From NCBI GenBank assembly GCA_033557835.1, contig JAWQRO010000347.1, positions 1 through 42,216 of the forward strand: a DNA stretch of 42,216 nucleotides, in the 5' to 3' direction. Of the stretch, positions 1 to 11,870 are shown piece by piece; the first letter of the stretch is position 1; each line of letters opens with the position of its first letter. A program made the position numbers and the translations under genes. Source of the stretch: Helochares maculicollis. Lineage: Eukaryota > Arthropoda > Insecta > Coleoptera > Hydrophilidae. Below the pieces are notes generated by a model that saw only the letters and a list, made by a program, of their open reading frames with translations, searched no databases and had not been told where the DNA came from.

Positions 1-2445
1 CGTAGCGTCAAAGGTTCAGCCAATGCAAGGGTCGCACTTAAACCGAACCACACAAGCAAAAAGCGAGCGATAAATTTCATAAGCAATCCGTTTTTATCAG
101 CGAGTCATGCCGTAAGTGCTGCACTTTATTCCTACAGCATTTAATAATTGAGACACTTCAAAGAGCGCAGAGTTCTAATAAATAATGCATTTTAGCAAGT
201 GATATTTTAATAAATGATGCGTTTTAGTAGTTTTATTTCAGCAGACACTTAATACAATTTTTTAATGGACTGAAAACTGTCATGAATTCACTGTATCGTT
301 TTGCGTCGCTTAACGTCGGTTAAAAGCGTCTCGGTCTCATTAAAAAATGATACCAAAAAGACGGCCGACGGGGAGCCGTCAGGAAAATGAAGTCAGTCAT
401 TGCCACAGAGAAATGAAGGAAAACTAGTCGAGAAGCGAGGGAGGTACAAGAGTAGGAGAAATCATTATCTCCACACTATTTCCTAATTGTCTTTGACAAT
501 CGTCGAGAATCCCTGTGAGGATAGCTTGAGGCCGCAATGTGAGCAGCTCATCCAGAGCGAAAGAAATATCTGCTCGAGTAGCATTGACCCAGTTTAGTAG
601 AGAGCAAAGCAGAAGGGGCGCTTTAAGCTCTAGGTCCGACGCGATTATTATTGTTTAGAATTTCCCTTGGTATTTTCACTTATAAGCAGACAGTACACGG
701 AATCCAAATTTCACAAGCTTTTTCACAGGTTGCTGGTAAAAAGGTTGACTAAGCGCAGGGAACGGACGCGCGAGTCGACGCGACAAAACGAGACGATACA
801 CAGCAGACGAGACCGAACTAACCTGCTCTCTGTATGCTTTCATATTTCCTTCTCGTAAACTTTCCACTCGGGGCTTCATTTTATGGCATATTTAGAGAGC
901 TTTTTGTCAAAGCATATTTACTTATGCTACGGAATTAGCAATAAAAGTAGCTAAGTTAAATATTTTTAGCCTTGATGCTACCTACCCTGGGATTGCTGTA
1001 TGTACTTCCCTTGTTTACTGGCCTTAAAATGTATCATTTTAAAATGAAAACAACACTACTTATGTGAAGGCGTCGATGTGACTTGGGGCTAAAACCCTAA
1101 GCCTAAAATAATACAACTTTATACTTAATATATGCCTAATTGAGAATCCTTTAAATAAGATGCTGTCGGGCTGACATCAGATGCACTCTGTTTTTGCATG
1201 ACGACTATTGAGTTAGGTGCCTAATCAAAAAAATTAAGGACAATATCTTTAGACGCTTAGACTCAGGCTTCGATATTTCACAACTAATTATTAGTATGAT
1301 TATAATCACAGTTTCACTCTATAAATTAAAACTTGAACCATTCCAGAGATTTTGTAAGTGTTATTTTACACTAATTTTATTTCTATTATTATATATATAT
1401 TCTATTATTGTATATTTTCATAAATGTAAATTTTAGAATTGCTCAGTAAATTTCGCAGTATCTACAATTTTCAGAGTTTTACTGACAAAATTGCAACTAA
1501 TAATTTGTTATGCATTTTCAGCAACTGACTTGGGCATTTGAAATTTTTATAGCTACATAAATAAGCATAGCCTTTTTAATTATCCGTTTTAGTAAACAAA
1601 CTTGAGCGAGGAGAGATAAGACAAAGTGATTTTGCAAATTGGCTATGCTCGGTCTTTTGTTCCCCAACTGTTAAAACAGTTAAGCTTAAGCGTAAGATTA
1701 AGAAGAGTAAATTTATCCTGAACATATATTCCCTTAAACGAATATATTATTGCACTTGTTCGAATCCTACTGATAAGCTAATTAAATGAAGAACAGGCTG
1801 TACTGGAACTATGAGAGTTAGCCGAAAAGGAATTTCAATTGACATAAAATCTAAAAAATTACAAAAAGAAAATCATATTGCAATGTACAGAAAAAAACAG
1901 ATAATAACGAATTGAAAAGATAAAAGAGCTACAATAATAACAAGTACAATTCATAAAGTTAGTACAATGATAGTAAAAGGAAAAAGTGGGATCCTGATGA
2001 AAAAGTCGAACGTAGTGTTAGAGTATAACTCAAATATGTCTTCTAAAAAACTATTATCAGAACATATTCACGCAATTTTTGAATACGATGCCTCAATTCG
2101 TTCCTTTTACACAAAAAACTAGGACGAAAAAATAGGAGCCTCAACTATCTCTTAGATTTGGGCGAGCAAATGATAGAGTAGTATACACAGAAAGATTGTT
2201 GAAGATGAACGAAAATACTGAGATCCTCGCGATGGTTTGATCATTTGTCAGATCCAAAACTTCCAACAGCGATTGAAAAACACTCAAAACTGTGTGTAAT
2301 ATGTTTCGAAAATGGAAATAGAAAAGAAAGCAGTTAATTAATTGACAGGAAATATATTTTTTTATATGTATAGTCGCTAAATTTAAATTATAATTATCAC
2401 TTTCTATTCAGTTTTGTAAGACTGTGGCTACCTGCGACGTATATA
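1..2445. other. Gene-free AT-rich spacer
   Basis: No reading frame here resembles a known protein. The segment from about 660 to 880 is GC-richer, with several CG dinucleotides and short overlapping open frames on both strands (60-67 codons), but none has recognisable sequence. A short palindrome (AACTGTT-AA-AACAGTT) lies at about 1667-1682 and AT microsatellite-like sequence at about 1390-1410. The spacer ends at the TA dinucleotide (2444-2445) used as target by the first mariner copy. Confidence 0.6.
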
Positions 2446-2476
2446 CGAAGTGTGTTCAAAAAGTATCGCGAATTTT
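2446..2476 (+). repeat. Terminal inverted repeat of mariner copy 1 (left)
   Basis: Starts CGAAGTGTGTTCAAAAAG directly after TA. It matches the reverse complement of 3652-3682 at 28 of 31 positions and marks the 3' side of the transposase gene. Confidence 0.9.
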
Positions 2477-2498
2477 GTGTTTTTCGTAAATTATTCAT

Positions 2499-3476
2499 TT
2501 ATTCACGAATACCTATTTTGTCCCCTTTAAAGTAATCCCCATGAGATTATACACTTGTGCCAACGTTTTTTCCAATCTTCGAAGCACTTAAGACAATCAT
2601 TTTCCTTTATCTTGTTCGGCTCCTCCTTCGATGCCATCTTTATCTCGTCAATACTACCGTAGCGTCGTCCTTTCATGGGCTTCTAGTTTCGGGACCAGAA
2701 AAAAGTCACAGGGGTCAGATCTGGGGAATATGGTGGCTGCGGCATCATTAGTGTGTTGTTTTTGGCCAAAAAGTCGCGCACAAGCAACGATGTGTGAGCA
2801 GGGGCGTTATCGTGGGGCAAAAACCAGTTTTTGTTCTTCCACAAATCCGAGTATTACTGGTGGATTGCTTCACGCAAATTGCACATAACTTGCAGGTAAT
2901 ATTTCTTATTGACCGTTCTACCTTGTGGCAAGAGCTTACGATGCACCACGACCCCGCAATCGAAGAAAACGGTAAGCAAAACTTTCACAGTCGACCAAAC
3001 TTGGCGCGCTTTTTACGGTCTTGGCTCGTGCGACAGCTTTCATTGAGATGTTTGAGCTTTGGTTTTCACGTCATAACCGTAAACCCACGATTCGTCATCA
3101 GTTATGACCCTCTGGAGCTAATTTGGGTCGTCACGGACAGAGTCCAACAGCTCATTAGCGATTTTCATGCAAAGCTGATTTTGGTCGAAATCGATATGTC
3201 TAGGTCCACACCAATTTCTCTAATGGTGATTCGACGATTGATCAATACCATTTTCTTCACTTCATCAATTTTTTCGTCTGTTGTTGAAGTGCTCGGGCGT
3301 CCGGCACGCTCTTCGTCGTTCACATCTTCTCGGCCTTCTGAGAACATTTTGTACCACTGATAAACGTTGCTTCTGTCCAAGGTAGCTTCTCCGTATGCCA
3401 CAGTCAACATTCGGAATGCGTCCGCGCACTTAATTTCGTTTTTCACACAAAATTTGATACAGGTTCTTTGATCCAA
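2499..3476 (-). pseudogene. mariner transposase pseudogene (copy 1)
   Basis: Remnant of a mariner transposase, the enzyme that binds the inverted repeats and moves the element by cut-and-paste. The frame begins near 3476 at a TTG where related copies would have ATG. It reads through the N-terminal helix-turn-helix region (CADAFRMLTVAYGEATLDR, then VYQWYKMFSEGREDV and ERAGRPSTSTTDEKID). About 79 bp are then missing relative to the copy at 9812-10844, which shifts the frame. Downstream, mariner signatures continue: NELLDSVRD, a DDES in place of GDES at the first catalytic Asp, GYDVKTKAQ, PQGRTVNK, the second catalytic site PHDNAPAHTS, and PYSPDL before the third. Several nonsense codons (for example PN*LQRV) and frameshifts make it non-functional. 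The family assignment is certain. Confidence 0.92.
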
Positions 3477-3651
3477 TTTTTTGAATAGGTAAAACTCGAA
3501 GACGAGCCAAAACACGTGCAAGCTACGCAGCTGTCAACAATTAACTGAACATTCAAAATGGCCGAACTTGTCGGTATAAGTGATAGATATGAATTCCAAC
3601 ATAACGCCACAAAAAAATCGAAATTCGAATATACGTAACCCGCAAAAATTC

Positions 3652-3682
3652 AAACTTCGCGATACTTATTGAACACACCTCG
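3652..3682 (-). repeat. Terminal inverted repeat of mariner copy 1 (right)
   Basis: Read on the minus strand it starts CGAGGTGTGTTCAATAAG. It is the transposase 5' end. The following dinucleotide is TT instead of TA. Confidence 0.9.
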
Positions 3683-6600
3683 TTTACGCTAGCGGATAAA
3701 GAAATTCTCCGTTTCAGTGGACGAAATAAACCACCTAAAAACTTAATTCATACTTAGACCTGTCTTGTCCCAGCTACCTTACTCTCCAGGTCTTGCTCTC
3801 TCGGACAATCATTTGTTTTGGTCAATGGCGTACGACCTTTCTAACTAGCAATTTCAGCACTTGAAGGTTTCTCGACAGATGGGAAAAAGTAGTGGCCGGC
3901 AATGGACAATACGTTGAATCATAAATGTATAACAGATGCTTTACTGTAAAACGATTGGAAAAATAGAAGCACAGTTGGACACTTATTCCAAAATTAAAAC
4001 TCGTCTAGAACTATACTGTCAATATTCCATACGGGTTGACTTAATACGAGAGTAAAAGTCATTATGCGCCAAGACTTGAATCCTCGTCTAAACTAATAGC
4101 AAAAAGATAAAATATATGAATAATTTTAGTATATACTTTTTCTAAATAAAATTCATTAAATCAAATCATGCATCGAAATATTTACTTAATTCTAGTAAAT
4201 CTAAAAGCCTTTGATAACTACGTTATGAATAGAGAAATATTTTTGTCATGCATGAGAAGCGCAGGACTTCACATACGAGGAAATAAAGATGCGCATATGG
4301 AAATAATATTTATAAAACCGTAGACGCTATAAATAAAAGTCGTGAGGTTGAAGTTAAGTTGAAAGTTTTAGAGTAAATATTGATTTTGAATTTTTGTATC
4401 AACCAGCACAGACGTTGTGAGTTGAACAGGCTTGTTTATGTTTACGTCTCAGTCTCAACAACACGGGCCGACCGCCACCACAGGAAAGCAAAGGAAAGAT
4501 CACATATTCTCGAAACCCCACTGAACTTTTAAAGAAATCTCGGCTTTTGTGAAAAGTGCGCGGAAAGCTCATTTAAGAGATTATGCCTCGCAGTCTAGGG
4601 CTCAGAGGGGCGGCAGGTCAGCGGCGGAGTTGCCGGAGGGAAAGTGCAAGGGAAATCTAAAATACTGCAGTGCAGAGCAATATAATCGGTTTGATATATG
4701 CCATTTTGACGGTAATAATAAAGGATTTCGCTTAACAATGTGCAACGTAATCGAGATTTATACCTCTTATATACATAATAGGTATATACCTACATATTTC
4801 CTTTCCTTTTATATGTGCACTATAGATTTCAAAATTAAATCCTTTTCCCCGATCGTATTATGTTTCAGAGAACATAAGTGAATATAAAAAAACAAAAACT
4901 GCGATTCTTCTCCGCATCGACGTTTTACCGCTAATGAAAGGATTGGAAAACGTACTTTGTATGTTATTTCAAAATACTCATCCCCTATTCACTTGCTCGT
5001 TCATATTTCAAAACGTAACTATTTACCTAGCACTTCACTTCGCTCAAGCTAAATCTCAAACTGCTTTTAGGTATGGGCGCATTCTTAAATTGAGTTTTAT
5101 TCTGTCCTTACTCAAAGGACATGCATATAAAGCTTTTATTGGCAATTTCTGCAAAGCTTAAAATCAATTACTGTTTAATAGGAAACATAGAGGTATATAC
5201 CCAGACGTCTCTATAAATCAGTGCTATCCTATTGAGTTTGCTCTTAAATTCAATCAGGGGTTGAGTGAAGGCGACGGTGGGAGAGGGCCGTGGAATTGAG
5301 GGTTAAAGGAAGAGATTTTTCAGATGAAAGCGCAGGAAATATATGCCTTGCTAGAGCAAGGATCTAAACGCCGCGGAGAGCGCTAGATACGGTGGAATCT
5401 ATTTTAAAATTTTACACTTTAAAGCCACGACTGTACTAAAACTATTTTCCCTTTCCCTTTATATTGCATCAGCAGGAGCGCGGCGTGGGTAGGAAATCGC
5501 TTGGGACGTGGTGCGGCAGAGAGCAGCGGTTTAAAAGAGGGTTTCCCGGGCAGGCTTAGTAATCTTGTAGAAATAAATGTCCCATGAAATGACACGTAAA
5601 ATGTGATGACACTGGCAGGATGCGTTTCCTTTCCTTGCTAAGCTGGACTGCGACTAGTGGTTTCCATCGCAGGGAGGACCAAGCGCCGACGAGGGTTATG
5701 AAATTAATTTCAAATCAAGGCATTCGAAAGTCTTTCAATATCTATGAATGTAGTCTGAGATGTTCTTAAAAGTGACTTTCTCGATTACTTCGCTGTAATG
5801 TAAAAATGAGATCAAGCTAGTATATTTGGTGAGCATGTATGATAGTTTTTATTTTTGTAAAACATTTTAATTTCATGAACACATTTTTTCGTTCTTGTGC
5901 AGGATTCAACAGATTGGGAACAAATCAATCATGCTAAATTATTGTGCAACACACCTTTAGCTTCTGAAAATGCTATCCTACATTAAAAAGTGGATAAAAA
6001 ATAGATACATCTATATATTTGCACTTGCAACCCACTGGAGCAATTATCTACAGATACTTTGTCTAAGCCATCAATTTTCTAACCATAGACTTCAACCATT
6101 TATTATTATTAAATGCTCTTTTTTACTATAAAATGTAGGGCTACAGTGTATTGTAATTACAGTTCGTACACATATTTTTTTGTATTACTTTTGACCCTTT
6201 CTCTACGCTTCATGGCAATTGCTTCCCTTACTAAACAAGGTTGGTCCCATTTCTGTGTCCCAGGTATTGTGGGCGATCTGTCTCTGCCTCTCGTAATTGT
6301 AGGTCTTGCCTGTTATATTTGTGTTACTAGTCTGCTTCTGCTTATCCTTTGGAGATGGACTTACCATACTTTTGTATTGGGTCGATTTCTAGATCTTTAT
6401 CTATTCGTTGGTTAGTTTCAGCTTCTTTGTATACATTGTGTTAGGATATAATTCCCAGATAATTAATATTGTCAATTATTATCTTTAATCCATTTCAAGG
6501 TCTTTTTCGCTGCTAGCAAAGCTAGTGTCGTACTTTAACAATAAACATTTTTAAACTGAAATAAAGAGCATTCCTGCAAGACTGTTTTTTTAAATTAATA

Positions 6601-7190
6601 GCGAAACACAAAAATAAATTAATTGTTAATATATTTACACAAAGAAAACTTTGAATAGCGCAGTAATTTGCGCAATCTAATCCATACATTTCGATAGATT
6701 TTTATATACAAAATGAAATCTTGTAGGGCTAAAACTTCCACCTACAATATTACCTAGGCGCATTTTTTCCAAACGAAGAAAAGTGAAACTCTGGCCAGCT
6801 TTAATTTAGAACACAGGAAAGGAGTAATAAAGAAGTGTGTTTTCCTCCGACGGTGGGTGCGTCGCGCCGTAGAGGCACACAATAACAGAAAATAAATTTA
6901 TAAATTGTATGAATGCGCCTTAGGAAGCAACCGCCAACAGATAAAGCGGATCCCGCAAAATCTTTATGGTCCCCAATAAAAAAAACCAGACAATTTTACG
7001 AGAGAAAATCAGTCCCCAATGGCCCCGGGACGCGTTTAATTTAGCCAACTTGAAACTATACAGTATACGTGCAGGATCATTTTCTTTTTTATCCTTCGAG
7101 GCTGGCAAGCGTTGTGCAGAACAGAAATGCAGAGCTCTGTGTCTGGGTCGCGCCTCCAAACTACTGTAGCTATGCCGCAAAAAGAATAGG
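3683..7190. other. Gene-free spacer
   Basis: No recognised coding sequence. Open frames of 75-110 codons occur at 4549-4881, 4934-5161 and 6113-6415 but are AT-driven, lack known motifs and have no clear splice context. A TATAAAA-like box lies near 4312, and the stretch 4400-4660 is somewhat GC-richer with GGCGG runs. The 6113-6415 frame is hydrophobic only because of its T-rich composition. Nothing here can be named. Confidence 0.55.
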
Positions 7191-7281
7191 TACAGAGAAA
7201 AGGCCTCAAATGGAAAAATTTACAGAAAAAAGGCACCAAATTGGAAAAAGTATATAGAAAAGATGCATCAATCAGGGTAAA
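7191..7281. repeat. 30-bp tandem repeat, three units, decaying downstream
   Basis: Three head-to-tail units start at 7191, 7221 and 7251: TACAGAGAAAAGGCCTCAAA, TACAGAAAAAAGGCACCAAA and TATATAGAAAAGATGCATCA, each followed by a TGGAAAAA-like tail. Units 1 and 2 are clearly related; unit 3 is diverged. The purine-rich stretch to about 7410 (GAAAAGACAT..., GAAAAGATAT...) may be older units. This is a minisatellite-type array with no coding frame. Confidence 0.75.
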
Positions 7282-9606
7282 GATTCAAGGAAGTAATATC
7301 TTACAGTGCGAGAAAAGACATCGAACGGAGAGGCATGCGGTGAAAAGATATGAAGCGTGGAGGAGATATTTAACACGGAAGTAATATCAAATAGAGAAGA
7401 GATACCAAAACTACCAAAGTTCATAAGGGTGCTGTTTAACTACATAAAGAGTGAAAGAGGCGTTGGAATGGGAACCGCTAGTAAGAGGATCACGGGTATC
7501 CATGGGATGCACTGAAGGGGTGGAGGTAAATAGTTTCAATTTAAATGAGCTCTCTCTAAAACTGAAGCAAAAAGACTGAAAGCGCGGAAGGGGGTGGACG
7601 AAATGAGGAGGTCAGGGAGGGGTGGGCAAAAAGGCAGGGAATGCGCTTTGTGCCCACGTTTTTCATTTGCAATAAAATGATTACGTGTCTATTTCGGGTT
7701 CTTTCTTGGCAAAACGGACCATTAGCATACAAAGTGGAGTTCTGGCCAATGAATATTTCCATACGATGATTCTTTCTTGGGAATAAATCTCAAGTGAGAT
7801 GCAAATTAGTACCAGCAATAAGCTGCCAAGTAAACTTCTATTAGATAATAGAGTTCTCTCTCTTGAAAACGCAAGATGAATTCTCTGTAAGTGCTACATT
7901 AATTCCACCACGCCACTCCACCAGCAGCAGCCAACCAACAGCAGCAGCAGGAGCACCAGGAGAGGAGCAAAGCAAACTTTACCGATGGTTTACTAAATTT
8001 GTTAATGCATGTAATTACTTAAAATTTATGTTGCTGCCGCTACCACCGCCACGCTACCCGCCGTTTGCTCTGTTCCTCCTCTTCTCCATTTTCTTTTATC
8101 TTCATCTAATGAATTAATAGAGGAGGTGTAGCTGTCGCGCAAACAGCAAAACATAATCAAATTATTCGTACATTTCTGAGCATCTTTTTGGGGTAAGTAA
8201 GTGCATCTTAATTTTCCTTTCAAATATTTCGAGAAGTCTTCAGACCGCAAAAGGCTTGTAATTAATCATTTTGGCGGATGAAAATTATTTAGAAGCTGGA
8301 AAATAATTACTACTTAGCAGGGAGGGTTTTAGATTGCTCCAAAGAGAAAATATTGCTTCGTAAAGCCAATCAATTGATTTCTTTTTATCTGTTACTTTAA
8401 ACTGCGTACTTTGAAGAGAACATGTAGCTAAGACTGAAAGTCACTTTTATGCACAAACAAGAAGCGAACATTTCCTTTCCCCTGTTTCTTGTCGACACGG
8501 GAAAATTTTTAAACAAATCCTTCAAAGTTCTTTTGCTAGCCTGAAGGAATTTCCCTAGCACAAACTTGCTAAACTCATAATTTAACCGTAGTCAAAACTA
8601 TATAACTACTAAAGTTATAGGGGAAATTTTTCCAAACATACGCACTTGCGACAGGATAAGGAATCGAAACCTGTTCAGTAGGTAGTATGTATTCTAAATA
8701 GGAGCCTGAGGGTTTTCTGTAAAATACGCGGAAAACATAATATAAAGCGGATTAGCGTTCCCTCTCCTTATCCACCTCCCCAAACCCAATCTCTCTTTAA
8801 GAAGCAACACAGCAAACTCCAAACGTGAAGAGTTAAATCCGCGAAGGTAGAGAAGATGTAGCTGCGTATATCTTGCGCACCAACTGTAAAATTTCCTTTC
8901 AGTCTCGCTTATTACATTTCAGAACTTCTGATATTGATTTTATCTCACTCTTAAGCTATGATTTGCTCTTCTCATCCCATGTACATCCTCAGAGGCAGCC
9001 TGGCAAAGGAACGTATTAATTTATAAGATCTAAGGGTCCTCGAAATATTAATATGGCCCTGGGATATCTTTGAACGGCGCGCCGCAGCTAATGCAACTGC
9101 ATAATTATTAAGGAAAATTAGACATTGTTTATAGGTTATTTGGGTACGGCTGGTTAATGCGAGTTAATTGAGTTATTTGCCCTTCCTTCCTTGCTCTCCC
9201 TTGCTTACATGCTTGCCATCGAGCTAGGAATTTATATATCCAGACTAATTTATATTTCGATGAAATACCAGAGGATCAAGTTTCTAACTACAATTTATAT
9301 TGTATGAAATCGCTCTTGTTGCGCCACTAAATAATATTTAAATTGAATTGGGAAATCAGAGTGGATCTTAATTAGACCGTCTTGTCCAGCGAAAGGCATG
9401 GTTTACAACTTTTCTCTTTATAATGCACTATTTGAATCTGCCTGGTAAATTTAATAAATTAAAAAACCGACTTTTCAGGATGCCAATAGTCGGATAATTA
9501 TTTCTGCTTGAAAGCGATAGAAACCTATCTTCTAGTATTTCAGTATTAAAATAACTCACGGTTCCGGAATTCTTAAGCTATCGAATTATTTAGAAGTTAC
9601 AATGTA
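7282..9606. other. Gene-free spacer with CAG-rich patch
   Basis: No supported gene. Around 7908-7975 there is a CAG/CCA-rich tract (CAGCAGCAG twice) and around 8033-8065 a CCACCGCCACG tract. Such triplet patches are common in insect enhancers and untranslated regions. The spacer ends at the TA (9605-9606) used by mariner copy 2. Confidence 0.5.
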
Positions 9607-9637
9607 CGAGGTGTGTTCAATAAGTATCGCGAATTTT
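9607..9637 (+). repeat. Terminal inverted repeat of mariner copy 2 (left)
   Basis: Starts CGAGGTGTGTTCAATAAG immediately after TA (9605-9606). It is the transposase 5' end. Confidence 0.9.
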
Positions 9638-9811
9638 AAGTTTTCGCGGGTTACGTATATTCGAATTTCGATTTTTTGTGGCGTTATGTTGGTACTCATG
9701 TCTTTCACTTATACCGACAAGTTCGGCTATTTTGAATGTTCAGTTAATTGTTGACAACTGCTTTGCTTGCACGTGTTTTAGCTGGTCTTCGATTTTTACC
9801 TATTCAAAAAA

Positions 9812-10844
9812 ATGGCTCAAAGATTGAAATTAAGTGCGCGGACGCATTCCGAATGTTGATTGTGGCATACGCAGAAGCTACCTTGGACCGAAGCAACGTT
9901 TATCAGTGGTACAAAATATTCCCAGAAAGCTGAGATGTGAACGACGAAGAGCGTGCCGGACGCCCGAACACTTCAACAACAGACGAAAACATTGATGAAG
10001 TGAAGAAAATGGTATTGGCCAATCGTCGAATCACCGTTAGAGCAGTTGCTGAGGACCTAGACATATCGATTGGCTCGTGCCATTCGATTTCTATCAATGA
10101 TTTGGGCATGAGACGGGTTGCCGCGAAATTCGTACCAAAATTGCTCAATTTCGACCAAAAACAGCTTCGCATGAAAATTGCTAACGAGCTGTTGGACTCT
10201 GTCCGCGATTACCCAAATTTGCTCCAGAGGGTCACAACTGGTGACGAATCGTGAGTTTATGGTTATGACGTGGAAACCAAAGCTCAATGATCTTAATGGA
10301 AGCTGCCGCACTAACCAAGACCGAAAAAGAGCGCCAAGTTCGGTCGACTGTGACAGTTTTGCTTACCATTTTCTTCAATTGCAGGGGCATGGTGCATCGT
10401 GACTTCGTGCCACAAGATAGAACGGTCAATAAAGAATATTACCTGCAAGTTATGCGCAATTTGCGTGATGCAATCCGCCAGAAACGCCCGGATTTGATGA
10501 AGAACAAAAATTTGCTTTTGCACCACGATAACGCCTCTGCTCAGACATCGTTGCTTGTACGCGACTTTTTGGCCAAAAACAACACACTAATGATGCCGCA
10601 GCCACCATATTCACCAGATCTGGCCCCCTGTGACTTATTCTTGTTCTCGAAACTAAAGAGGCCTATGAAAGGACGACGCTGCGCTTATATTGCCGAGATA
10701 AAGATGGCATCGAAGAAGGAGCTGAACAAGATAAAGGAAAATGATGTTTTTAAGTGCTTCGAAGATTGGAAAAAACGTTGGCACAAGTGTATAATATCTG
10801 ATGGGTATTACTTTGAGGGGGACAAAATAGATATTCATGAATAA
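9812..10844 (+). pseudogene. mariner transposase pseudogene (copy 2)
   Basis: Nearly full-length mariner transposase in three frames. ATG at 9812 (MAQRLKLSAR) is out of frame with what follows, because about 25 bp present in copy 1 are missing here. The main frame resumes at CADAFRMLIVAYAEATLDR, meets a stop at PES*DV (9931), and continues through DEERAGRPNTSTTDENID, the second helix-turn-helix part and RVTTGDES (first catalytic Asp). A frameshift near 10250 moves the reading to the frame ending at 10844. That part is open to the C-terminus, with PQDRTVNKEYYLQV, HHDNASAQTS (second Asp) and SPDLAPCDLF (third Asp). The last two Asp are separated by 34 residues, the D34D spacing diagnostic of mariner. 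It ends ISDGYYFEGDKIDIHE followed by TAA, about 25 bp before the terminal repeat. It cannot encode active enzyme without repair. Confidence 0.94.
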
Positions 10845-10867
10845 ATCAATAATTTTTTTAAAAACAC

Positions 10868-10898
10868 AAAATTCGCGATACTTTTTGAACAAATCTCG
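10868..10898 (-). repeat. Terminal inverted repeat of mariner copy 2 (right)
   Basis: Read on the minus strand it starts CGAGATTTGTTCAAAAAG. TA follows at 10899-10900. Confidence 0.9.
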
Positions 10899-11052
10899 TA
10901 TATGTTTTTTATCCATTAGTTATAGTTTCAGGCTGATTGGAATATATATCAGTATTTCATTAAACTACTTTTGGTAAATGAGGAGGACATTTAATAGCGA
11001 GAATAAATGTTTTTAAACGCTCTTATTTTAGCTATACACACCTTAACGTCGT

Positions 11053-11154
11053 ATTATGGGGATTACTTTGAAGGAGGACAATATATATATTCATGAATAA
11101 ATAAATAATTTTTGAAAAAACACAAAATTTGCGATACTTTTTGAGCACACCTCG
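11053..11154 (+). mobile_element. Detached 3' end of the same mariner family
   Basis: About 100 bp match the 3' end of mariner copies 1 and 2: GGGGATTACTTTGAAGGAGG (last codons of the gene), ATTCATGAATAAATAAATAA, then the terminal repeat ending GAGCACACCTCG, followed by TA at 11155-11156. It has no matching 5' end nearby and starts only about 155 bp after copy 2 finishes, in the same orientation. It is either the remains of a third insertion with a large deletion or a local duplication of the end. Confidence 0.88.
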
Positions 11155-11156
11155 TA

Positions 11157-11870
11157 GATAGAGCACTGAAATCTTTTTTTATCGTATGTAATTTTATACA
11201 AGTTTCTCCTTGACGCTGGCATAGGAGGATGTCAAACGCCTCTTAATTTTTATGTGGGAAAATTGTGGCCCAGCCTAATAATCTAACCCCTCCATTATTA
11301 TTAACTTCAATTACATAAACCCGTAATTCCCAGCCAACAATTTAAGATCTGGTGGTTCTAATTACCAAAGTAGCAGAGGAGAAGCAATTTCCTGTTTACA
11401 TCAGAATTCATCTATTTACAGAACATCACAATGCCGGCTGGGGCCCTTTCTCTCCAATCCACATTTCATATTAGTTTCACTAAGTTAACATGAAAGGACA
11501 GTCATCCGCAAACACCGTCATACCATTTCAAACCGTCTGCGTCCGTCATGGGTCTGCCAACCGACATCTAACAAGCCAAAGCATCGCCGGCTCATCCCAC
11601 CCCATGTCGTCCTATACATGTATGCCCAACTACATTTACGTACCTATCTATTTATCCATCTATCCATGTTTCTGTCCTCTTTCGTATGTGTGTCTGAATG
11701 TATAACTCTTCCTCCGAGTATGAGTCTTCTTTCGTTTGATAACATTGAAGAGGCCATGTAATGGATATCTGTCGCGCGCTTTTCCTATTTCCACTTGCTC
11801 GGCTGCGTCCACATCTAGTCTTTATAGATCCTTCTTTATATTTCAACCGAACTGCTCTTGGTCTGCCTGT
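11157..11870. other. Gene-free spacer
   Basis: No recognised gene. The stretch 11640-11680 is a degenerate CTAT/CCAT simple repeat (CTATTTATCCATCTATCCAT). An open frame at 11490-11705 covers this low-complexity sequence and shows no domain. Confidence 0.5.

Larger units (their letters stand above)
2446..3682 (-). mobile_element. mariner element, copy 1 (minus strand, inactive)
   Basis: A complete but inactive mariner DNA transposon, 1237 bp, close to the usual length of about 1.3 kb. The ends are inverted repeats beginning CGARGTGTGTTCAAWAAG; 28 of 31 end positions match between 2446-2476 and the reverse complement of 3652-3682. The left flank is the expected TA (2444-2445); the right flank reads TT, so one target-site copy has mutated. 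The transposase lies inside on the minus strand. The element belongs to the same family as the copy at 9607-10898. Compared with that copy it lacks about 79 bp in the N-terminal third of the gene and keeps about 25 bp that the other copy has lost. Confidence 0.93.
9607..10898 (+). mobile_element. mariner element, copy 2 (plus strand, inactive)
   Basis: Same family as 2446-3682, in opposite orientation, 1292 bp. The inverted repeats start CGAGGTGTGTTCAATAAG at 9607 and, read from the other end, CGAGATTTGTTCAAAAAG at 10898; 28 of 31 positions agree. Both flanks are TA (9605-9606 and 10899-10900), so the target-site duplication is preserved. The 5' untranslated segment before the transposase is nearly identical in copy 1. 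This is the more complete of the two copies, but its gene is broken. Confidence 0.95.

Noticed and set aside
1752..1776. GTTCGAATCC, a tRNA B-box-like sequence
   Set aside because: The flanking bases do not pair as a T-stem and no A box, anticodon arm or acceptor stem can be drawn.
1981..2035. CTGATGA...CGAACG resembling a hammerhead core
   Set aside because: No stem II can be formed and the GAAA box is absent.
2557..3360. Plus-strand open frames, up to 188 codons, within the first mariner
   Set aside because: They are antisense shadows of the minus-strand transposase pseudogene.
6113..6415. 100-codon hydrophobic frame resembling a membrane protein
   Set aside because: T-rich DNA gives Phe/Leu/Val-rich translations by default; no start context, splice signal or known family.
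8650..8672. GGAATCGAAACC, a possible tRNA B box on the minus strand
   Set aside because: The T-stem does not pair and no cloverleaf is possible.
9903..10916. Minus-strand open frames within mariner copy 2
   Set aside because: Antisense shadows of the plus-strand transposase.
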